Source of the DNA: Cuscuta epithymum
Taxonomy: Eukaryota; Streptophyta; Magnoliopsida; Solanales; Convolvulaceae
DNA length: 64,000 nucleotides
Assembly (NCBI GenBank): GCA_945859915.1
Contig: CAMAPF010000034.1
Span: 3,006,501-3,070,500, forward strand
Direction of reading: 5' to 3'
Shown: piece after piece, positions 45,402-58,035 of the stretch
Layout: the number at the start of each line of letters is the position of its first letter
Position numbering within the stretch: position 1 is the first letter of the stretch
Program-made: the position numbers and the translations under genes
Notes under the pieces: model-generated
The model's input: only the letters and a program-made list of their open reading frames with translations
Told to the model about the DNA's origin: nothing
Database searches by the model: none

Positions 45402-47703
45402 CAGATGGAACGTGCCAGACATTCCGTAGATGTGGGTAGTCTCCAACGCAACCGAAGGAAGGAGATTGCGACAAGTCATCCTAGTTTACGCAAAGGCAAA
45501 GGTAAAGGGCGGGCCGGGTCTTCTTCTCAGAGTCGAGAAGATTTTGATGACGGATACCAAAGGCGAGATGGGGATGCGATGTGCGACGAGCAACTATAAC
45601 AACTATTGGCGCAAAATGATGGTCGCTTTTTCCAACAACAAAACTCCCGGAGTCCATTGATGAAGAGGAGCTTGAGGATGACAATGCGGAGGAGGACGAG
45701 GGGGGCGACGGGACTCACGGCACCCCGGATGATAAGCAAGAGTTGGAGGACGAGGGCGGTCCATCCCAAGTTGGTAAGAAATCTAAATCTCCTATTATAG
45801 AAAATAGTTTTACAAAGAGGAAAGACCCAAAAACCGATAAATGGTACGCAAGTTGCGATCATTGCAAGGAGTATAACTTGGGAACTTCCGGCGGAGCCTC
45901 AAAAGGCATCTTAAGTCCGCGCACTCTGTGGAGTATGCGAAAATAGACAAAGGGAAGGGGAAGCAAACTCAAATATCGAGGTTTGCAAATGACCAACTTT
46001 TGGCAATTTCTCATACACTGATGCACAAAATTTGACTGGTATGGCTAACTTACTTGTTGACGAAGATTTGCCTTATTTCTTTTCTGAAAGTCTTGCTTTT
46101 AAAGATTATGCACAAACTTGTTTAAATCCTCAATTTAGAAGTTATAGTCGCAAAACGGTTAAGAAAGAAATTATAAGGCTTTATCGTGTGGAAAAGGATA
46201 GGTTTTTTTGCAAACTTTGACGGCCGTGTTACTATTTGTTCTGACATTTGGGAGGATACTTATCATAATTTACATTATTTGGACCTGACTGCACATTTTA
46301 TTGATAGTGATTGGAATTTGCATAAACGTGTTCTTGCTTTTCGTGAATTTAATAATCGTCACACCGCTGAACATATTTATATTTTGATTGAACGTATTTT
46401 AACTGAGTATAATTTGATTGATAAGGTGTTTGCTATAGGTTTTGATAATGCTACTAATAATACTGCTGCTATACCTAGATTGCGTGAATTATGTGGTTTT
46501 AATACTTTGATTGGTAGATTTTTTCATCAACGATGTGCATGTCATATTATAAATTTATGTGTGCAAGACGGTATAAAAGCGTTAGGAGATACTGTGGAGG
46601 TAGTCAAGGGGGGATTAGACGTATTTGGGGCAATGGTCAACTTAAATTAAAATGGCAAAATTATTTGATTGAAAGAGGTGTGAAATATGTTGCTTTCCCT
46701 AAAGATTTGTCTATTCGGTGGAATAGTACTTATAAATTAATTAAAGTTCTTCTTAGATATAAAGAACATTTTTCTGCTTTTTTAAGACAATATGATAACT
46801 ATATTTTAAACCCCGCTCACATCGACACTTGCGAAAAAATTTGTAATGTTTTGATATAATGCAACTGAAAGTTTTAGTCATGTTTATATACCTACCTCAA
46901 ACGAATTTATTCGTGAAGTTGTTAATCTCGCCGGTGCTTTTAATGAATTTGAGAATGCCGCTTACGTGAGTTATTTTTGTGGTTTTATGAAGGAAAAGTT
47001 TTTAAAATATTATGCACATATTCCGCATATTTATAGTATTGCATTGATTCTCGATCCTCGTTATAGACTTGGTAATTTGGAAGAATTGTTGAAGTTCTAT
47101 TATAATGCTTTTTTTGGTCCATTTCCAATATATGATGATAACGTCATAGATCCGCAAGTTGAATACAACGAGGTTAGTAATATATTTTATGCCTTATTTA
47201 ATGAGTTTCGTGCACAATATGGCAACGCGCCCCCTCCCCCGACACACACATCTTCATCTAAAGGAAAATCACTTTTTAAATCTACTTTTGGCAATCTTAT
47301 GAAAAAACCTAAAACAACTCACACTACTGAACAAAACGCACTTAATGAGATTTCTTTGTATATAAATTATGAGGTAGAATTTGACAAAAATGAGGAGTTT
47401 GACGTTCTAAAGTGGTGGAAGTCAAAAGAAAGAATGTTCCCGATTTTGGCACAGATGGCTAAGCAAGTGCTATCAATGCCGGTTTCAACAGTTGCCGTGG
47501 AACAAGAATTTAGTTCGGCCGGCAACGTTCTAACGGCATCTAGAACGAGTTTGAGCGATGAATCTTTTGAGACGCTTATATGCTACCACGATTGGTTGAA
47601 GACCATACGTAGATGTCAAGAAGTTAGCATCACCCCCTCCCAAGACTTTATGGATCAATCAACAACCGGGGTGGCTCCTATGCCGGTGATTCCGATTGAT
47701 TAG
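45402..47703 (+). pseudogene. hAT transposase, multiple frameshifts
   Basis: Conserved pieces appear in order but in different frames. They are: an N-terminal basic/acidic region with a stop at 45597-45599; a BED-type zinc finger part (KRKDPKTDKWYASCDHC) near 45825 that shifts frame straight after LGTSGG; a middle part (NLLVDEDLPYFF, SYSRKTVKKEI); the catalytic region with SDIWEDTYH and GFDNATNN near 46240-46450; a further shift near 46650; and the C-terminal hAT dimerisation domain (LKWWKSKERMFPILAQMAKQ, STVAVEQEFSSAGNVLT) to the stop at 47703. Stops and shifts at five or more places mean it cannot make an active transposase. It resembles plant Ac/Tag-type hAT proteins with zf-BED and Dimer_Tnp_hAT domains. 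Confidence 0.88.
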
Positions 47704-47964
47704 TATTTTACAGTTTATTATAAAATGTATTTCATGTTTTAATTTTTCCTTCAATTCTCTATTGTAATTTGTAAAGTTGTATTTCATATTTCAAATAGAT
47801 ATACATTCTTTTTTTTATGTAGCACTTCTCAAATTAATTAATTAATTAATTAATTAATTGGTTACAAACTTACAACTTACAACTTAGAATTTATTGTATT
47901 AGTATTTTTTGAAAAATGTATTTCATATTTAAGTTGTATTAAAAAAATTAAAAAATATATATAT

Positions 47965-48086
47965 AACCTAGGCCCGGCCCGACCCGGCGGGTGTCCCGGC
48001 CCGAACCGGCACCAGGCGAAAGACGGGCCGGTTCCGGGCCTCCCTTTATAGGACCGGGGGCCCGGCCCGAACCGAGTCCAGCCCTA
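47965..48086. mobile_element. GC-rich right terminus of the hAT element
   Basis: A GGCCCGGCCC-rich stretch ends GAGTCCAGCCCTA, the inverse of the common plant hAT start TAGGGCTGGACTC. The adjacent GTCATGCT would be the 8-bp target copy. I could not find a matching left end in 43.5-45.4 kb, so the element seems truncated or rearranged. Confidence 0.6.
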
Positions 48087-48336
48087 GTCATGCTGGACTG
48101 TGTGCATTGCCACCTAGGATGGATCCAATTCACTTCTTTTTACATTGGAGAATGCATTTGCTCACAAAGGGAGATGCCCTTAGGGCATTTCAAAAAGGTA
48201 AGTGAGAAAATTTTTATGAGACGGAGAGATACAAAGTATATATATAAATTAGTATTATGTTTTTTTACAACACAAGGTTATTACCCTCGCCAACATACTC
48301 CGTACTAGTTACTGCACCATTAAAATTGTCCGCTTA

Positions 48337-48657
48337 GAGCATCTCCATTCATGCTCTTTAAATAAACAGTTTTTCTACAACACATCATTGTCACATCACA
48401 TTTATTCAATAAATTTAAAATAATCTTAAAGCTTAAAACTCTTCCTCAACAATGGAATACAAATAATTAGTTTTTCTAGAACATGCATTAAATGTAATTT
48501 AACTATAATATAAAATTATTCAAGATTTGAATCTTGATATGGGATCTTCTTTTTCAATAATCTCCATAAATAATCACGCACTCACAATGATATTCTTTAA
48601 AATAATCTTACACATCATCCAATTAATCTTTAAATAAACTAATGGATGGGAATGCCC
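48337..48657. mobile_element. Tourist-like MITE, TTA target
   Basis: 321 bp between TTA copies (48334-48336 and 48658-48660). The ends GAGCATCTCCATTCATG and CATTAG-type TGGATGGGAATGCCC are imperfectly complementary, and both ends contain CTTTAAATAAAC. It is more diverged than the one at 6983. Confidence 0.65.
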
Positions 48658-49300
48658 TTATTAACTATGTTTGGGTTCTAGCTGGAGGGCAAATTGGGCA
48701 ATAGAACTAATTTGAATGAACCATTAAAGTTCAATTCAGTGATACAGGGATGACTGTTCCGCTGGCTCAAAATCCACTCTTTCAAGTTTCACCATGACCA
48801 CAATAGCAGGCCATCAAAACGTAAACTATAATGACCCAATATACTCTCACAGTAACTAATATTTGTCATTATTAATAGTAACACTTCGTAATACTTTGTC
48901 TCTTTGAGCACAAACAAAAGAAATTACGAGTAAAATTGTTGACAATACAAAACTCAAAGGTCATTCACAGCATGTCAGTAACCTTGGATATGGACATATA
49001 GTTTCAAAACAAATCTAGTGTTGTTGCCTTGTTGGAGATATATTTGCAACTCCATGGTCGAACTTCAATGGTACACAACACCTATACTATAATAACAATA
49101 ATCGAAAACAAAAAATCAATGTCGGAGGAGGCGAACGTGTGGCAGCCAGGAACTCTTCCACCTTCCCTGACACAAGATTCAACACTCCCAACTCATATGT
49201 GGCAGTAAAAACGCCACTATAAATGGAGTAACGGTATAAAAACACCGTCAATGGGCTGGGCTACTTTATGATCCATGAATAGAGTCGAATTTAGATCGAC
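48658..49300. other. Downstream region of the GT14 gene
   Basis: Probably includes its 3' untranslated region on the minus strand. No other gene or complete element is recognised. Confidence 0.4.
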
Positions 49301-52300
49301 CTAAGAATTGGTGTTGAAGCCAGTCAAGCCATCAGTCCTCAGACTCGATGTATAATTGGGGAAAAGCCTCAACAAGTTATCAAGAGTCTCCGGCAAGAAT
49401 TTCCTTGCAAACAAGTAACATGGCCGTTCATTTCCATTCCATAAGCATGGTCTAATCTGAACCTCTTTCTGCAATTTGGGAGTTAACAGAGAAAACAGGT
49501 CCACTAGGTTTGAGTTAATTGAAGATCATTAAGCAAGACTAAGGAAGAGATGCATATGTAATAGATTCTTGAAAAAGAAAGCATACCTTTGACTCACTTG
49601 TAACGTGTACGCTCTCAGTAATGGACTGCAGAAATAGAAAAAACATTACACAATCAAGTCATATTTAGGATCTAATTTGCTTGGTAAAATTATTTGAGTA
49701 GCTGAAATGTGTAACACAGATATATATGGTCATTGATGAGGGTGGGTGGGAGGAGGCAAAAACAAGTTGCTCATTTGCATGTACACAATTGAACATAGCT
49801 TCTTAAAAGGAGTTTTTTCAAACTCTAATTTGTTTACTCGAATTAATTGTTTATTTGAAGCTTAACATAAACTATAAGCTCTACTTTGTACCAAACATGT
49901 ACTAAGCTTCCGAGAGAATAACTAAAAACTGACCAAACACATCCTGAGCTTCAGTTTTTTTAAAAATATCTTCTTAATCGCGTTGAGGGTATTTATATTT
50001 TAGATTCTGTCAAAGTGTCCCACATTGGATGTTTACAAAATATATGTGTATAATAAGTATGAGGTATCTTGAGGATCCTTTGGGGGTGAGTAAGCCTAAT
50101 TTAATTAGATTCAAAAGAAAGGGGTTTACAAAAATCTGTATGAACTTTTGTAACATCAACCAAAAAGTATACAGTGAATAAGAAAATATAGGGAAAGAAT
50201 AAATATGAAGTGCACACAGTACTAAGAAACGAGGGAAGCGATCCAGCTCAGCTGGTCGTCCACTCACTCTCCCTTATGGGAGGTCCCGGGTTCAATACTC
50301 AATGGAGTGAGTTTGATCCCAATTTACCTCAGGCCCCCCCAATCCCCCCTGGGGTAAAAAAAACTAAGAAACGAGGGAGAGCAATCCATACAGTAATGTT
50401 TCTCAGGAGTGCATAAGTAATATCCTGGCGGGTGTACGATTTTGGGTGCCACTTCCCTTCGGACCAATCAACATGGGTAACAGACCAATTTGCAATTCCA
50501 GATGGATCATGCATCTGTAACATAAAGGGAAAATCATATCTGTAGAGTAATCATAATACAGGTTAAGATTGTTTATAAGTCAAATGGAGGTGGAAAAATC
50601 ATTAAAAACTCACGTGAAAAAATGTTGGCAAATAGTGTTCATCGGAATAGCAGTGAAGTCCATCCATGTTTGGCTGCCAAGTTAAATAAATGTGGTGTTT
50701 AGAGACTGCAGAAAAATCCAAATCTATCAGAGTTCTAAAATACGTGACATTTCATATGCAACCCCCCCCCCCCCCCACACACACACACACAAAACCTTTT
50801 AGCAGATAGAACTATAGATGAATATTGAATGACTTTAATAATTTGATTTAAATTCCAAAACTTCCCAATCATTGAACTTTTTATTTTAATAATAGAATAA
50901 TAGATCACCAGCACACCAGCTGATGGGTATTCCCAACCTAAGAAAGAACAACTTGACCACATTGGAATTGGCTTAAAATTCCTAAAAATTCCCTTAATCC
51001 CAAAAATGGAGTGTTAAGCCATGTTTGGAATCAGAAACCCTGAACTGGAAATTAGTGTGTTCTCTCAATTCCTGAAATTGGATGCAACACATGCCTCTAG
51101 TACACCATGGATTTATCTAATTTTTAGTAATTCAATCACAAATACAAAATTAATCAAATGCAATCACAATTATGGGATGGTAGCTCAATTCTTAACACTA
51201 CATCTACGGATCTACCAACAATGCATTATGAAATCAGTCAAAATGCAGTTATCTTATATCAACCTGAGAAAGAGCTCCCCTATTAGTTATTGACAAATCA
51301 GAGTGCATGTAATGAAATGGAAAAATGATATAACATGAAAACGCACACACACATATTCCAATTCAGATATAGAACAAAGTCAACGGATTTAAAATTACCA
51401 AAAAAAATTATCCCACAAAAGTCATTCGAGCAAGAAAACTACCTTACAGTAATCATGGAACTTTGAATAATATAGATTATCAGCCATGACAACAACAGCA
51501 TGTCGTCGCTTCATGGTGAACCACTGCACACATTAAAAGAATTAGAAATTAAAAATAAATAAAGGAAGAATGCATTAAAACTATGAAATTTTGTGGACAG
51601 AACCTGTGCACCCTTTCGAAAGTCTTTCTTTTCAATTTCAGGTAGCATATGTTCAGAATACCTGCCATTTCCGTGAGGGCCAGGATCCACAAAGCTGGGA
51701 TAAAAGAAAGGGACACACCAGTGAGATGAAAAGGAAACAAATGAGGGAGTATACATGAAATGAATATTCTTAAAAGTACTATTCATATTTCATAGCTTAA
51801 ACCTTTTTACAGAGAAATAACTTGAAACTACAAAAACTCATGGCACACAGTAGATTAACATTAACTGGAGCTCACCTGTCTACAAAACTGATATTTGTGT
51901 CCATCAGGTAGTTGTACACATAATCAAAACCATGTAATGGTATACAACTGCAATTCAAGGTAAATTATCAAATATATATATGTAAATGTATAGATATACA
52001 TGTGTGGTACACACACATATAACATATATAACTACATACATACTAATATACAAAGTACATACACATATAGAAAACACACACAGACATACGCATGCATCAT
52101 GTCATCATGTGTGTATATGCATTTCTATATATTTGTGTGTGCGCATCTTTATGTATGTGTGTATTTAAATATATGTATGTGTACTGTGTATACACATACA
52201 TGTACATACATATGTATATGTATATGTATTTGTATACATATATACATATGTATATGTGTGTGTTTATAGATATAGGTGTATATGTGTGTGTGTGTGTGAA

Positions 52301-55070
52301 TATATGTATATACATGTACATATATACACACACGTGCATATCAAAAAGTACATGTGAACAATTACTAGCCCCTTTTCAGTCAGACAAGTGAGCTGTAAGG
52401 CATCATTCACCACACCTATCAGAGAGTAAAACAAAGTGCATATTGTCGGGATCTTTGAGTGCACTGGCCAATAGGCGCCTCTCAGCATCAACCATTGAAA
52501 TTTTCCCCCAGGATACCTGCAATAGAATCCATACAAAAAGTTGAAAAAAAAATTGAAACACAGATTGGCTTGGTGTGCGATGGGTTCACAAATGCAACAA
52601 CTGTTTGAGGTCTGATCCCATGACCAAAAAGTAAATAGGTGATGAGCTTGCAGGAAACCAAGCCAGAAGCCCAGAAGTTCAATTTTCAGACAATAAAACT
52701 ACAAGTTATGCTACCATTGGTAGAAATAATTGTCCAATCCATATACTGGTAATTGCAATTACTTCGTATATCATTTGAGGCAATTTTCAGAATGCCTATC
52801 CAGATGAGTTTGCAATGAAACAAACATATCTGCCTTCAACTTTTGTGGAAAACAGAGAGCATCAGAGCAGGTATATGATAATGCTATGTTCTTTGTTTCC
52901 TGAAAACATTGTCACAACATTGGCCTTGGACCTTATTTAAAATAAAAATTCAAAATATAGGCATGACGAATAATAAAAATATTTTCCACTGTTCTTTCAT
53001 ATCTCACATCATCATTCATATGGAATTATTTCCAAACACAAACTAAATGAGCCGAGAAGACAAGTAAAAGGAAGGATAAAGAATGTTCTATATTTCAGGA
53101 GCTAGATCAGTTGTAAATGAACAATCCCCTCCAGCTCGTAATGAAATTGGCTCATACGACGCCTAGGGATTGACTACATTAGCCCATAGAAAATCTCATG
53201 TGTTCAGCCAAAACCAATTATGTAAAATTTTCTCTGACAGCCCCACCTCCTTCAATGACACATACTAGACTTGAGCTTACCCCTAATACACCTTAGTTCC
53301 TACCAAAGTCATCTGCAGCACCCACTCAAGAATACACCAACAAACACCTTGTACAAACCTCACTGTTCCAAGTACGAGCAAACAAGCAAATACAAACTTC
53401 AAAGACCAAATATATAAGTAAAGAAAAAATATTACTAAATGACCCATGAGCTATAAAGAACTAATAAAAAAAAATATGAAAACCATTGAGTTCAATCAAT
53501 CAATATTCAATGCACACATTTTTTATTAATAAAGAGCATAGTCATTCCCAGCTACAGAGAGAAGCTAAGATAGCTTCCAGAAGAGAACACAAACGATTGT
53601 CGGTTTCCAGGTAGAAGTACAAACCTTGGCACTACGGATCTCTCGATCTACAAAGTAACGGCTAAAATGAAGTGGCCTCTCTTTGGATGCATGAACATAA
53701 ACAGTGAACTTACCTTCATGTCCCTGCTAATGCAAATTGGAAAAGTCAAAGGAAAGCAGGAGAGGGGATGTCAAACTATCAATACAAATTTCCTATGTTA
53801 AGAAAGTGCTATAATAAGACATTTGAATTTTTCTTTGCATTCATCATCATCATCATTATCATTACCCCAGTGCCGCAAAGGCTCCCACCAATGGTGAGGG
53901 GTAAAGGGGGGTCAGATGTACGCAGTCTTACCCCTGTACTAAAGCACAGAGAGCCTGTTTCCGGATGACCCAAAGTGAAAATCGCTTTGAATTTTCCTTT
54001 GCATTATACATGAAAAAACCAAAATAGATTTGTTCATATGAATCTAAACAACATAAGATTCACCAACAGTAATCAGTTCACATAGATTACAATCATTCAA
54101 TGCCACAGAACATGTCATATTGGCAAGTACTTGCAGTTCATTCGTTTAGCTAGTCACTCGCTCACTCTGTTAGACCTTTTAAGTTTCTTCAGATTTTCCC
54201 TTATCACGTAGAGTCTAAAAACGATTCCATCATTTGAAATGGAGCCAAAGATTCACTATTTTTTGGCTTGGGAATATGATGGAATAAAGCAAAATGGCTC
54301 ACTAAACTGGCTGCGCTTCTTTGTTATGAAGCAACGGTCAGTCCATGCAATTCTCGACGTGATTTTCACCATGGGTCATCCGGAAACAGTCCCTCTGTAC
54401 TAAAGTACAGGGGTAAGGCTGCGTACATCCAGCCCCCCTTACCCCACCGTAGGTGGGAGCCTTGACGGCACCGGGGTAATGATGATGATGACGTAGAGTC
54501 TAAAAACATTACAGTGGGTCAAAAGCATGATCAGGTACATCTTTTACGGAATAAGTAAAATTGTAGTTATGCTCTAGTTGAATGAGCTTAAAAGTAATGA
54601 GTATAACAGAACAAAACAAAACTAATAATAATAATGGAAGGAAGATAAGTATATTTAACTAATTACTACATGAACAGGATACAAACCTGAAAGAATTTAT
54701 CCCAGAGCTTCTCGAATGGTAAAGCACCAGGTGTCAAAAAAAGAAACGCAATTTTTGGACTTTTTGGTGAAGCTGCAGGTGCATCCAAAATATCTCTAAT
54801 TACAACATGAGAAGCTATCTCTTGATCTGTTAATTCTCTAGCAGGATCAGGGGGAAGCCAGTCATAACGATTCTTGCAACCACGAGAAGAGAACAAAAAA
54901 CAAGTGGCAGAATTCGTTGCAGGGTAGACATAAGCACAAATCAAGAAAAAGCTAACTAATGAAACCAGAATGATGATCCATGTTGGCTTCTTTAAGTGGG
55001 AGCGCTGACGAGGCACAGAAAATATCTTCATATCTTTCATGCCCAAGCGCCATGACTGTTTTATCTTCAT
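49301..55070 (-). CDS. GT14 core-2/I-branching-type glycosyltransferase (BC10-like)
   Basis: A predicted type II Golgi membrane glycosyltransferase of the plant DUF266/GT14 family, whose rice member BC10 affects cell-wall composition. The sugar donor and acceptor cannot be read from sequence. Ten exons join cleanly: 54687-55070, 53625-53723, 52416-52516, 51876-51947, 51604-51694, 51443-51523, 50614-50673, 50392-50514, 49587-49625 and 49301-49468, giving 405 aa. All introns are GT..AG. The N-terminus is short and basic, with one membrane anchor near residues 29-50. The catalytic region has PKIAFLFLTPGALPFEKLW, FTVYVHASKERPLHFSRYF, HFVLLSDS, VDPGPHGNGRYSEHMLPE, WFTMKRRHA, CYSDEHYLPT, GIANWSVTHVDWSEGKWHP and RPCYLFARKF. 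The start is conserved in style (ATG, then LGMKDM). Introns carry three SINEs and a long TG/TA tract, but every exon is intact. Confidence 0.95.
50237..50362 (+). mobile_element. tRNA-derived SINE with 16-bp target duplication
   Basis: A 126-bp body with pol III box A-like CAGCTCAGCTGGTCG and box B-like GGGTTCAATACTC, and a short A-rich tail. It is flanked by ACTAAGAAACGAGGGA (50221-50236 and 50363-50378). It lies in intron 8 of the GT14 gene, opposite in strand, with its duplicated target ending 13 bp from the exon 8 donor (exon end 50392). Confidence 0.9.
50761..50791. repeat. Poly-C/(AC)n tract in intron 6
   Basis: About 16 C followed by about 7 AC units, between exons 6 and 7 of the GT14 gene. 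Confidence 0.9.
51970..52335. repeat. TG/TA-rich low-complexity tract in intron 3
   Basis: Long purine-pyrimidine alternating sequence (TATATG, ACACAC, TGTGTG). Open frames on both strands here are compositional artefacts. It sits between exons 3 and 4 of the GT14 gene and has Z-DNA or slippage potential. Confidence 0.85.
53842..53985 (-). mobile_element. Au-like SINE, short copy, inverted
   Basis: A 144-bp body reading on the minus strand from GCGATTTTCACTTTGGGTC to (GATGAT)n. The middle CCGGAAACAG, GGGGTAAGACTGCGTACAT and the GGTGGGAGCC...CGGCACTGGGG end resemble the Au SINE 3' domain. It is flanked by a 20-bp direct repeat starting TTTGAATTTT with one mismatch (53822-53841 and 53986-54005). 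It lies in intron 1 of the GT14 gene. Confidence 0.85.
54223..54490 (+). mobile_element. Au-like SINE, longer copy
   Basis: A 268-bp body ending in (ATG)n, with the same 3' domain as the neighbour (CCGGAAACAG, GGGTAAGGCTGCGTACATC, GGTGGGAGCC, GGCACCGGGG) plus about 138 bp more at its 5' side. It is flanked by the 17-bp direct repeat ACGTAGAGTCTAAAAAC (54206-54222 and 54491-54507). It lies in intron 1 of the GT14 gene, opposite in orientation to the copy at 53842. Confidence 0.88.
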
Positions 55071-56440
55071 CTAGAGCTAAAGCATTAGCAGACCCCAAAA
55101 ACTGTGCCTCAAAATGCAAAATTTTTGTTTTCAGTACCAATCAGGTTCTAGCCAAAAGTGTTTTGTTGTGCCAACTTCTGAGCTGCAAAGGTGCACCAAA
55201 GTGGAATGGTAAGCAATTGCGCATTGTCAAGTATGGGCTGGACTCAATTGTTACTGCAATCAGTACTGCTTAACACAGAACAAAGACTCTCTTAGCTACA
55301 ACTATGGCTATTTCAAAGCAGGCCAGCAGGAAAAGGATGTAGGTCCATGTGGTGCTTCTAGTTTTCTAAACAGTATGAAGACAATTGCATCATATATATA
55401 CAATGTATTAAAGTGAAATTTATAAATAAATCTCATAGAAAAGAAATCAGTATTCAAGTGGGGAAGTTAAGTCCATATCCGAAGTAAATGTTCCCTGCTC
55501 GCAAGCTGCAACACATGTAAACAGATTTGCATTTCACAAACCTGCATCCCGAACTCGTGAATTTCAAAAGGAGGATGAACTTTCAAGTTACATGGTAATT
55601 TCAATCTTCAAATGAACAAATTAAACAACTAAAGTTAAATAGCAATAGAAACAAAGGATAAGAAAAAACAGAAAAATAAAGCAAAAGTGCCAAAAACAAT
55701 GAAAGTTAATAGATATTTCAATTTCATAGCTGCTCACCTACCAGATTCACCAAGAATTAATCTGTATAGAATTGCATTCCATAAAACATAATCTCAAACT
55801 CCCACAAGTGAATAGACATAAACTGATGAAACATACAAAAACAACCTCAAAGTTTAATGAAATACAATTCATTAAGGACATTTAAAACTCCTAAGCTGCC
55901 TATGCCAACCCCTGGTGAAAAGTTAAAAACCGCCCATCATTGTATCTGAATCACAATCTATATTCTATATACACAAATTACAGAGTAAATCCGCCAATGC
56001 GTATCCACAATATATGATCTTCGGTCGGACCCCTCCCCCGTATCACCAAAGAACCATAAATCAGAGTAAAAAGACATTCGGGTCCCGGAAAAGATTGCAA
56101 ACCAATGAACATGTTTACGAAGCGCAAAACGTACAAAAAATCCATATCAGAAAAACAGGAAGGCATACCTCAATTAGCCCATCAAGAGATCCGCAAAGGC
56201 AAACGTTTGAACACTCGATCAAGAAGACGTGTAACTACGTGCGCGTACATACATATATCATTTGCATGTATGCAAGTATGGGAGAATATATAAGATGCCC
56301 GGGAAAATGCTTAATAGTTTGAGATCTAGGGCTCAAGCGATGAAATCAAAACAAAATGGAAAAACAGAGGGAAAGGTTGAAAAGTTGCAGCCTTGGAGAG
56401 AGACAGGGAGAGCTGGCAGTCTTTTTTTCCATTTTTTTCT
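55071..56440 (-). promoter_or_regulatory. Likely 5' UTR/leader region of the GT14 gene
   Basis: On the minus strand the stretch around 56440-56350 is CT-rich, as plant leaders often are. Possible donor AATTGAG|GTATGC (about 56167-56170) and GTAGGTGAG (about 55738-55746) suggest leader introns. The exact transcript start is not visible. Confidence 0.3.
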
Positions 56441-56569
56441 TTGATGGACTCCCTGTTTATTTATTTTTGAAAATAGACTCCCTAGTCCCTACTTATTTGT
56501 TGGTATGGAAGTGCATTTTGGCCCCAAGATCCATTTGTCTTAATATGTTTTCTTTTGAAGCGAAATTTG

Positions 56570-56729
56570 TTGGTGTCATCTAATCTGGTCTTGTCTGCTT
56601 TGAACTGGTCAGGTTTAGTTTGATAAATGTCTGATTTTTGTCTATTTTATAATTAACTACGGAAATCTGAACTAGTTCGATCTGATCTGGTTTGGTCTGG
56701 GACTGAAAACAATCCAAAAGAAAGCATCC
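56570..56729. mobile_element. Degraded GGATGTTTT-type MITE
   Basis: The right end CAATCCAAAAGAAAGCATCC followed by TTA, with internal GATCTGATCTGGTTTGGTCTGG, matches the family at 2484. The left terminus is eroded. Confidence 0.45.
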
Positions 56730-56874
56730 TTAAATCGCGACTTTTATTACTGAGATATTATTGAATTAAAAACATTTTTAATCTTGAGAGTGTTTGCAAA
56801 AAATTAAAAAAAAAAAATGATTTTCATATTGGACTTAAGAAAACCTGAAATGAAAGTTTTCGAGTAATAACTTA

Positions 56875-57080
56875 CTCCCTCCGTCCCCTTTTAAACGTCC
56901 CGTTTTACCATATTGGGATGTCCCTATTTAATTGCCTCATACTTTATTTGGTAAACTTTGTGTGGCTCAAAATCATTCTCACTTTATTCTTACTTTATCA
57001 ATTAATATCAACCACACAAACTCACTTTCTTAAAACTCGTGCCACCATCTCCCGTCCCATTTAAAAGGGGACGGAGGAAG
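56875..57080. mobile_element. Stowaway MITE
   Basis: 206 bp between TA dinucleotides (56873-56874 and 57081-57082). The ends CTCCCTCCGTCCCC and GGGGACGGAGGAAG are complementary. The body is related to the copy at 1654. Confidence 0.9.
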
Positions 57081-57530
57081 TATATTTTTACTTTTTTATT
57101 ACACAGAAAGCACGTATTTTATCAAATACTCCTAGCTTTTACTTCTTCAGAAGCATTTTTTTCTCAAAAACTATCAACTTTTACTTCTCCTTATTAAGCA
57201 ATTTCTCCAAAATCACCTAAAAGTCATTTTTTAAAGTGGAAACAATTGCAAACACTATCTTACACTTGTTAGCTTATGCCGGAGATTGAGATGACATATA
57301 CCACTTTAATGACTCTCTTTTGGTTATTTGGAAAAGCTCGTTTAATCTCTAACAAACCATCTTATTTCCTAGTTGACGGACTCCATTTACACCCACATAC
57401 AATATTATTTCTCTTGATTGTACCTTTTTGGTGCATGCTTTTCCAAGCCTATAAAACGTCAACTACCTTTCTTACCACTTTATGGGACGTCTCTGAGAGA
57501 CCCTCCCAATACAAAATGTTCTTTTGCTAT

Positions 57531-57973
57531 CTATGAAGCACGGATACTTCCTTAGGGTAGCGTATCGACGTATCCGATACGTTCCCGTATCCGATACTCT
57601 AGGATACCCGTACCATACGTTCCCGGGCCGTATCTGCAATTTTTAAAAGTTTCCTTTTTTTTTGTAATTTTTTGAAAGTTTCTGATACTCGTATCCTGAC
57701 GGATACCCGTATCAACTTTTTAAAAAAAAATCCCAAAATTTACTTAATAAAATTCTAAAAAAATGAAAATCTAAAACTACATTTTACTTGGTAATCAAAT
57801 AATGGGTCTATATGACTATATCCGAATTAAGTCATTAACTCATACTCTGAATTGGGTACTTGCACTTTTAATTTCAAGATTGTAGTTGTTAGACTTATTT
57901 CTCATTTTAAATTAATGACTTATTGCGTACATTTATATTTCGAGATACACTAGTGTATATGAGAAATATTCTG

Positions 57974-58035
<62 letters not shown>

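Noticed and set aside
50237..50362. tRNA gene, from box A and box B
   Set aside because: No cloverleaf or acceptor stem; the poly(A)-like tail and long target duplication show a SINE.
51986..52391. Several overlapping open frames on both strands
   Set aside because: They arise from TG/TA/CA simple repeats inside a GT14 intron; the peptides are His/Tyr/Ile/Cys repeats without a domain.
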